From Sternotherus odoratus (Eukaryota > Chordata > Testudines > Kinosternidae), in assembly GCA_032164245.1 (NCBI GenBank), contig JAVMKO010000003.1:63806390-63870389 (forward strand): a DNA stretch of 64,000 bases. The letters run 5' to 3'. The position numbers and the translations under genes were made by a program. The notes under the pieces are model-generated. The model was given only the letters and a program-made list of their open reading frames with translations. It searched no databases and was not told where the DNA came from. Positions 58,444 through 64,000 of the stretch are shown one piece after another. How positions within the stretch are numbered: the stretch's first letter is position 1; each line of letters opens with the position of its first letter.

Positions 58444-59956
58444 CAGGGGCGGATTAACTGCTCCTGGGGCCCTAAGCGCAGCCAAACAATGGGCCCCCCT
58501 TTCAACTCTCACCCCCATTCACAACCCAGCTTTTACTCGCAAAGTGACAAAGCTGCTACCCAAACACAGTTCAGTTGAGAGGGACAAGAACAAGGCTCAC
58601 AATAATTTAAATTTAATATGAGTTGAAAACTTGAAAGTGGACACTTGATAAAAACTTCTTAAAATGTATTTATTAATTTATAAAAATTATAATGATTTAT
58701 TCATTCATTTATTTTTATTTACTAACTTCCTCCTTGATTTTTGGAGAGCAAAATCTTTAATTATATCTTTAAATGTCAGTTCTCTGACTAAATCTGCCTC
58801 TATACTTAAAAGAGCCAAATCATCAGCCTGTCTTGGACCATCCTTGTTCTATTAGGGTTTTTAATACCCTTTAACCTTGAAAATGAGCGCTCTGCTGTAT
58901 AATTTGTGACCATTAAAGTAAAAAAGATGTGAAAACCAATGTCTACATTTGGAAATACTGACACAATTTTGTCATCCACAATTACTTGATAAAGTTCAGC
59001 AGGAGAAAATGTACTTTTGCTAGTGTTAATAAACTTGTGACGCACATAAGAATGAAACTGCTGAAGCTCAGGAGAAAGGTTAGTGTCCAAATCCTCTGGG
59101 AAGGCCTCAACTAGCTTTTGGGAACACTGAGTGTATCTTTCTTTTTCAGCAGATGAAATGATGTTATTTGGGACATCACTTAAGAAAGAAAATTTGTCTG
59201 AAATATCAACATATATTTCTCCCCTTCTCATTTGGGTTTCTAACTGATCAATGATTACGTTATAGGTGGCAATGTGGAATTTTCCTCTAGGGGTCAGCTC
59301 TACTTCTGGTGCATTTCCACCATTGGGTAGCGTCTTTCTAATATGTTTGCGAGTGTGAGATGTTTTGTAATCACTCCCCTCTGGTAGCATTTCTTTTGAA
59401 AGCTTCTCAATTCTTTATTGCAATAAATCTCAATATTTTATTGCAAGATTAAAACTTGTCCAACAAAGCTGCAAACCGCTACCACTTATTCAAGCAAATA
59501 TTGTGCTTATGTACTGTGATCAATGATGTCGCTCTAGATTACACGTGTTGTCGCAAGTAACGGCGGTGAAGAAAAAAAAAGTGAAATATACGCAACAATG
59601 GAGGAAATGTGTTTTATTCGCACTGTCGGATTTTTTAAATTATTGTTTGGATACCGCGAGGCTTTTATTGATGTGAGGGAAGTCTGAGAAAGAAAGTGTA
59701 ATCGACGCAACATTGGGGGATTTTTTTAAAATCGCAATGTCGCATTTAAATAAAATATTGATGAGCTTTATATAGCCAGGCACAAGGGGCCCTGAGGCCC
59801 TGGACTCAGGCCCACGACGTTAATTGAGACTTTTTTTTAATTTAAGGCCATGCAACCGTGTAATTTTGTAACCATTTTTTGTTGTTGCTTTGGGGCCCCT
59901 TTTTTCTTGGGGCCCTAAGCACGTGATTTTATTGCTTATAGGTTAATCCACCACTG
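58444..59956 (-). mobile_element. Internally deleted hAT transposon
   Basis: A 1513-bp element flanked by the 8-bp duplication CTGTAAGC (58436-58443 and 59957-59964). The left end CAGGGGCGGATTAAC and the inverted right end CAGTGGTGGATTAAC match at 13 of 15 positions. It still carries the C-terminal part of a transposase on the minus strand. The word GGGGCCCTAAGC occurs near both ends in the same orientation. Full-length relatives should be longer, so the N-terminal half has been lost by internal deletion. Confidence 0.92.
58740..59390 (-). pseudogene. hAT transposase C-terminal fragment (ZMYM1-like)
   Basis: An open frame of 194 codons from 59390 down to 58806 ends with VFPNVDIGFHIFFTL, VTNYTAERSFSRLKGIKN and MVQDRLM, the conserved hAT C-terminal dimerisation region (the ERSFS-LK signature) in the form found in hAT transposases related to zinc finger MYM-type protein 1. 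After a one-base shift near 58830 the conserved end continues in another frame (LALLSIEADLVRELTF and beyond) to about 58740. The DNA-binding zinc finger and the first catalytic residues are absent, so it is not an active transposase. The initial Met is simply the first in the open frame. Confidence 0.88.
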
Positions 59957-59998
59957 CTGTAAGCCCGCAGAGCTTTTAAATGCCAACTGCATGAGCAT

Positions 59999-60120
59999 TA
60001 TGGTGACTAGATAGCAAATGTAAAAAATCGGGATGGGGTGGGGGTTAATAGGAGCCTATATAAGAAAAAGCCTCCAAAATCGGAACTGTCCCTATAAAAT
60101 CAGGACATCTGGTCACCCTA
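59999..60120 (+). mobile_element. Short hAT-type MITE, copy 2
   Basis: A 122-bp element from TATGGTGACTAGATAGC to ACATCTGGTCACCCTA, with the 8-bp duplication ATGAGCAT on both sides (59991-59998 and 60121-60128). It has no coding content. Confidence 0.92.
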
Positions 60121-60182
60121 ATGAGCATGCCCCCAAGTCTCCCTCTGTCCTACATAGTAGGCAAAGAGCTAGAGCTCCAGCG

Positions 60183-60362
60183 AATCATAGAATCTCAGAG
60201 TTGGAAGGGACCTCAAGAGATCATCTAGTTCAACCCCCTGCTCAAAGCAGGACCAATCCTTATTTTTGCCCCATACCCTAAATGGCCCCCTCAAGGATTG
60301 AACTCAAATCCTGGGTTTAGCAGGCCAATGCTCAAACCCACCAAGCCATCCCCCTCCCCTGT
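60183..60362 (-). mobile_element. tRNA-Lys-derived turtle SINE
   Basis: Read on the minus strand: a tRNA-like head (GGTTTGAGCATTGGCCTGC, AAACCCAGGATTTG, box B GTTCAATCC at about 60295-60303), then GGGGGCCATTTAGGG, then the CR1-like tail CAGGGGGTTGAACTAGATGATC and CCCTTCCAACTCTGAGATTC. Nearly full length. Confidence 0.88.
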
Positions 60363-60404
60363 TTAAAAGTTATATGGCTGTCAGCTAAGGCTGTAGAGCA
60401 GACT

Positions 60405-62086
60405 CAGGAGTGGGCAAACTACGGCCCGCAGGCCACATGTGGCATACCGGCCATTTTAATCTATCCCGCAAGATTGGGCCAGGGGATGGAGCTAGTGGCT
60501 CCACCCTCCCAGCCAGCCAAGCGCGGCAAGCCTCGTCCGGCACTCCTGGCCGGGGTGTCCAGCCTACCACGGCAAGTCATGCGGCCCCGCGCTCCCGGCC
60601 AGGGTGCTGGGCTGACTACGGCAAGCCGCATGGCCCTGCCCTCTGGCCTGGGGTACCGGGTCGACCCCGGCAAGCTGCGTGGCCCCACGCTCTCCGCAAG
60701 GGGGGCAGGGCCGACCACGGCAAGCCTCGCGGCCCAGCACTTCCCGCCAGGGGGCCGCGGGGTCCTCCACTCCCGAGCCAGGGCTCAGCCCAGTGCAGCA
60801 ACAAGCGTGGCCAGGTGTGGGGCCCGTGCCCGGCTGAGTAGGTAAGCAAATTTGGGGGGGCTTAGGTGTTGGGGTTCCCGGGGTGGTGGTTAGTTTGGGG
60901 GGCAGAGGGCAGTCAGGGAATGGAATGTGGGGGGGGGTGTAGATAAGGGGTGTGGTCTTGGGGGGGGCAGTTAGGGTGGGGGGGTCTCTGGAGTGGGCAA
61001 TCAGGAGAGAAGGAAGGGGAGGGGTTGGATGGGTCGGAGGTTCTGAGTGAGGCTCTCATGAGTGTAAAGTGCCTTGGAGTTGCTGTTTTACCTGTTAGGG
61101 GTTAACTGAACAGGAGAGGGGAGTGACGTCCGAGTAGCCTACCTACAGACAAGCCAGGAAATTAGTCTCAGTTCGTCTGAGGCTTTGGGGCTGACTCCAC
61201 CTTTCTCCAGCTATGGAGACTCATCTCCTCCTTTTCCTTCATATATTCATAAGTTAGATAAACAGTAAGTAGAACTATTGATTGCATAAGCTTTGTATTT
61301 GATCTCTGGTGTCCTTAAACTGTAGAGTTATCAGAGAGAAATCCCCAGGGAGGGGGCTAATTTATGCAAGGAGACCCAGATTAGAAAGCTTTATATCCGT
61401 GAAGTTTATATTAGTTGTATGCTTTGTTTCTTTCTTTATTAAACTTTTTTACACCTATAAGAATTGTCTGTAGTTCCATTGAAGTGGTCTGAGCTTAGAA
61501 TCTGTGACAGGCTCACAGCTAGGGATAGCCTATGTGCTGGAATCTCTCTCTTCGGTAGCCAGAGGGGGAGGGTAGAGCGAAGTCTCTGTGTGTCCCGATC
61601 TCCCAGGAAGGGGGGGGGGGGGAGTGCTGTTCTCGGGTTTCCAATGTGCCCCAGTCCATGGGTTTGGAATAAGAGCATTGGTGGTGGCAGCTGGATCCAA
61701 TCCCCAACTGGAAGAGTTGGATTTTGGGGGGAAAAGATTTAACTTAGGCAGGAAAAGTAGCTTAAAGTTAGTGGTCTGCATAAGAGACCCCCCCTCTTTT
61801 ACCCTAGAGTTTAGAATGGGGGGAAGGAAGATTCTCTTACAGGGGCAATCAGGGAACAAAAAGCAGGTAGGCTTGGGTGAGGTCCTGGGGGGCAGTTAGA
61901 GTGGGGGGTCTCTAGAGGGGGCAATCAGGGGGACAAAGAGAGGGGGGATGGATGGGGGTTCGGGGGGGGGAGTGGGGAGGGGTCAGATAGGGGGCTGTTT
62001 GGGGAGGCACAGCCTTCCCTACCCAGCCCGCCGCAGAATTTTGAACCCCAGTGTGGCACTCGGGCCAAAACGTTTGCCCACCCCCG
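60405..62086. mobile_element. hAT element split by a later insertion
   Basis: The left end CAGGAGTGGGCAAACTACGG and the right end GTTTGCCCACCCCCG are a diverged inverted pair of the CAGGGGTGGGCAAAC family. Flanking 8-mers (AGCAGACT and CTCTAAGT) do not match, so no target duplication survives. The interior has a GC-rich tandem array (about 60540-60830, CGGCAAGC words) and G-rich sequence, and it is interrupted by the possible LTR at 61063. Open frames on both strands are compositional. Confidence 0.65.
61063..61880 (+). mobile_element. Possible LTR and leader remnant, copy 2
   Basis: The candidate LTR runs from TGTAAAGTGCC (61063) to AAGAGCA (61677), about 615 bp, with an ATTAAA signal at 61438-61443 and a TGGTGGCAGCTGGATCC word immediately downstream (about 61682) where a tRNA primer-binding site would be. 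About 200 bp of leader follow and then the host hAT element resumes. No gag, pol or env similarity is visible. It is a decayed fragment with no coding capacity. Confidence 0.4.
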
Positions 62087-62197
62087 CTCTAAGTGGTCAG
62101 AGTCACCCCCCAAGACCCTTCTGGCCAAAGGAAAATGGGCTGGTTGGCAGCCAAAAAATCTTCTGTTGATCGGTGTTAATAATTCTTTGTACTTCAC

Positions 62198-62385
62198 AGC
62201 CCTTGTTATGGATCAAGATCTCACACCCCTATTTTAGGAAACAGGCAAATACTATTTCCTTCATTTTACAGCTAGGGTGCTTGAGAGGTTGCATAAAATC
62301 ACTTTGGTCAGCGTTGGGCTCACAACCCTATAGCTTCTAGGAAAGATTCAAATGTCATTCACTTAGCCATGCTGCCTTGGACCCC
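62198..62385 (-). mobile_element. MIR-type SINE, decayed
   Basis: TTCATTTTACAGCTAGGGTGC, TAAAATCACTTTGGTCAGCG and TTAGCCATGCTGCC follow reverse MIR loosely. Confidence 0.5.
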
Positions 62386-62389
62386 CTAG

Positions 62390-63360
62390 GTCCAAGCTCA
62401 GATGGCTACCCTGGATCTCTGCCTGGAGCCGCAGTGTCTGCTAATGTTCGCGTGCTGCCTGGAGCCAAGCTAAAGTGAGTCTGTCAGCCTGGGCTGGGAG
62501 GATTGCTCCTGGCAGCAGGGTAGATGTGCCCTCTACTCCATCGGGGGCTGGCAGGCAATAGATTTCCTGCTGAATGCTTCCACCAATAGGGGTCTGGGTG
62601 CTGAGGGCCCCCTGCAGGAGCAGAGGGCACAGAGAAGTTCTCAGCTCCAGCAACACCAGCGTAGGACACATTTTCCTTTCTCTTTCTCATTACACTGGAA
62701 AAAAGTTAGCAACCTGCCAGAATGCCGGCTGAGTGTGACCATTCTAAAGAGCCATAGTGTCATCACTGCCCAAGTAGTGGCAGCAGATTCTGCACTGGGA
62801 ACATCTGGGAGTTGCCAGCTGTGGTAGCTGTAGAAGGGAGAAGAACCAGGCTAGACCAGGTCGTCTCATGATTCCCCCAGACCCAGCATGGGGCAGGATA
62901 GGAGACTCCTCCATCCTGCAGGGAGTGAGGCTAGGCTGGGCTCCACTCTTCAACCCAGCATATGTACCAGCAGCTCCCCTCTGGGATAACAGCCTGTCTC
63001 CTGCTGCCTGCTAATGTATGTAGGTCTGTAGTTCAAATGGTAGAAGGTCTATAGTATAGTGCTGAAGGTTAAGCATTTAAATATTGTTACAACTGTATGT
63101 AATACAATTGGTGTTTTACTTTTTCCCTTCTAAAAAAAAGGCTAGTGTATTGCATAAAGAAAAACCTAAATTAATAGAACATTTTGGTTGCAAAGTCAAG
63201 CACTCATGGAAAGGAAATGTCAGATAGAAAGTTTCCCGTGTAACCTTAATTCAGCCCTTTGTACACGTGCATCATGATAGATTCTTTACTTACATGATCC
63301 CATACTGTTTTTCAACAGGATCCCTGCCTCATTCAGTGCATTGGATGGATAAGAGAACAG
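62390..63360. other. Intronic DNA without recognised features
   Basis: No exon or confident repeat is recognised. Open frames on the minus strand (62441-62953) lack domains. Confidence 0.4.
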
Positions 63361-63369
63361 AGTTAAGGC

Positions 63370-63493
63370 TAGGGTAACCAGATGTCCCAATTTTATAGGG
63401 ACAATCCTGATTTTTGGGTCTTTTTCTTTTATAGGCTCCTACTACCCCCCAGCCTCTGTCCCGATTTTTCACACTTGCTGTCTGGTCACCCTA
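63370..63493 (-). mobile_element. Short hAT-type MITE, copy 3
   Basis: A 124-bp element from TAGGGTAACCAGATGTCCC to TGCTGTCTGGTCACCCTA, flanked by the perfect 8-bp duplication GTTAAGGC (63362-63369 and 63494-63501). It is inverted relative to copies 1 and 2. This copy is the clearest evidence that the family belongs to the hAT superfamily. Confidence 0.95.
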
Positions 63494-63760
63494 GTTAAGG
63501 CTGCACAGGCAACTGTTAATCTGGCATTTTCTAATTTTTGAGGGCTTTGCACCCTAAATAACTTGCTTTTAATTTTTTTTAAGGTAACACAGACACATTT
63601 TTAACTGCTAGCCCAGCAAACTCACTTGAATATGATCTAAAAGTCGTGTGATTCTTTCTAGCTGATGTACTATCACAGTACAAGATTCTGCCCTCAGTCA
63701 CACCTCTGCAACCATACTGTTTTCAGTATCATTGCACATATAAAGAAGAGGGCAGCACTT

Positions 63761-63884
63761 GGCCCTTATCCAGCAAAGCACTTAAACCATACTTAACTTT
63801 AAGCATGTGCGCAGGTCACGGACTTCAATTAGATGCCTCATATGCTTCAACATAAACTTTAGTGCTTTGCTGAATCAGGGCCTT
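63761..63884. repeat. Palindromic short repeat, long copy
   Basis: GGCCCTTATCCAGCAAAGCAC faces GTGCTTTGCTGAATCAGGGCC, with AACTTTAAGCATGTGCG and GACTTCAAT inside. Confidence 0.75.
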
Positions 63885-64000
63885 AAAACTCAGGAAGCCT
63901 TGAAGTTTAGCTGGTTTGTTATTCAGTGCTTATCCAAAAAAATTCCTATTGACGTCTATGAAGGGTGGGATAAGGGCAAAAGAGGGACTGCCTTGTTATT

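Larger units (their letters stand above)
53858..64000 (+). other. LIN28B: LIN28B intron 3, first 10.1 kb
   Basis: It starts with GTAATT and has no end in this window. The CCHC zinc-knuckle exon (CYNCGG-type codons) was looked for on the plus strand and not found. Its repeats are listed separately. Confidence 0.85.

Noticed and set aside
60410..60849. Overlapping GC-rich open frames on both strands
   Set aside because: They fall in the tandem GC-rich core of a hAT element and share no domain.
53858..64000. LIN28B zinc-knuckle exon
   Set aside because: Codons for the paired CCHC knuckles were sought after exon 3 and not seen; the exon should lie beyond the window.
1..64000. A novel multi-gene or defence-like system
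   Set aside because: The window is a single vertebrate gene with introns full of mobile elements; no clustered uncharacterised genes exist to support such a claim.

Overview
The window is vertebrate nuclear DNA. The mobile elements point to a turtle, most likely cryptodiran: tRNA-Lys-derived SINEs with CR1-like 3' tails, CR1 3' ends carrying the ATTCTATG octamer, amniote MIR SINEs, an RTE-type LINE, and many hAT, Harbinger-like and pogo/Tigger-like non-autonomous DNA elements. This is inference from repeat families; no species-diagnostic gene is present.

The only host gene I can support is LIN28B, on the + strand, which covers most of the window. Its first coding exon is tiny (start codon 5199, donor 5209). 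After an 860-bp intron comes exon 2 (6069-6250), then an intron of about 47 kb, then exon 3 (53673-53857). These exons encode the N-terminus, the complete cold-shock domain (split between exons 2 and 3) and the basic linker. The exon with the two CCHC zinc knuckles, the C-terminus and the 3'UTR is not here and should lie downstream of 64000. The first 5 kb are 5' flank: a CpG-rich block at about 1085-1700, four CACGTG E-boxes, and a probable 5'UTR.

Layout: 1-5198 is flank and 5'UTR. 5199-6250 holds exons 1-2. 6251-53672 is intron 2, whose first 3.6 kb hold no repeat I recognise. Further in it carries an RTE LINE fragment (13949-15186), an L2-type LINE fragment (about 35563-36160), three pogo/Tigger-like elements, several hAT-like elements with 8-bp target duplications, two related Harbinger-like elements, and two G/C-rich minisatellite blocks. 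53858-64000 is the start of intron 3, with an internally deleted hAT transposon (58444-59956), short hAT-type MITEs and two possible LTR remnants.

I found no operon, CRISPR array, phage, RNA gene cluster or novel multi-gene system. The most unusual structures are an RTE insertion whose 5' junction carries a 61-bp perfect inverted copy of its own flank, a tandem NAGNAG acceptor at LIN28B exon 2, and an 85-codon upstream ORF that overlaps the LIN28B start out of frame. Coordinates were counted by eye and may be off by a base or two for degenerate repeats.
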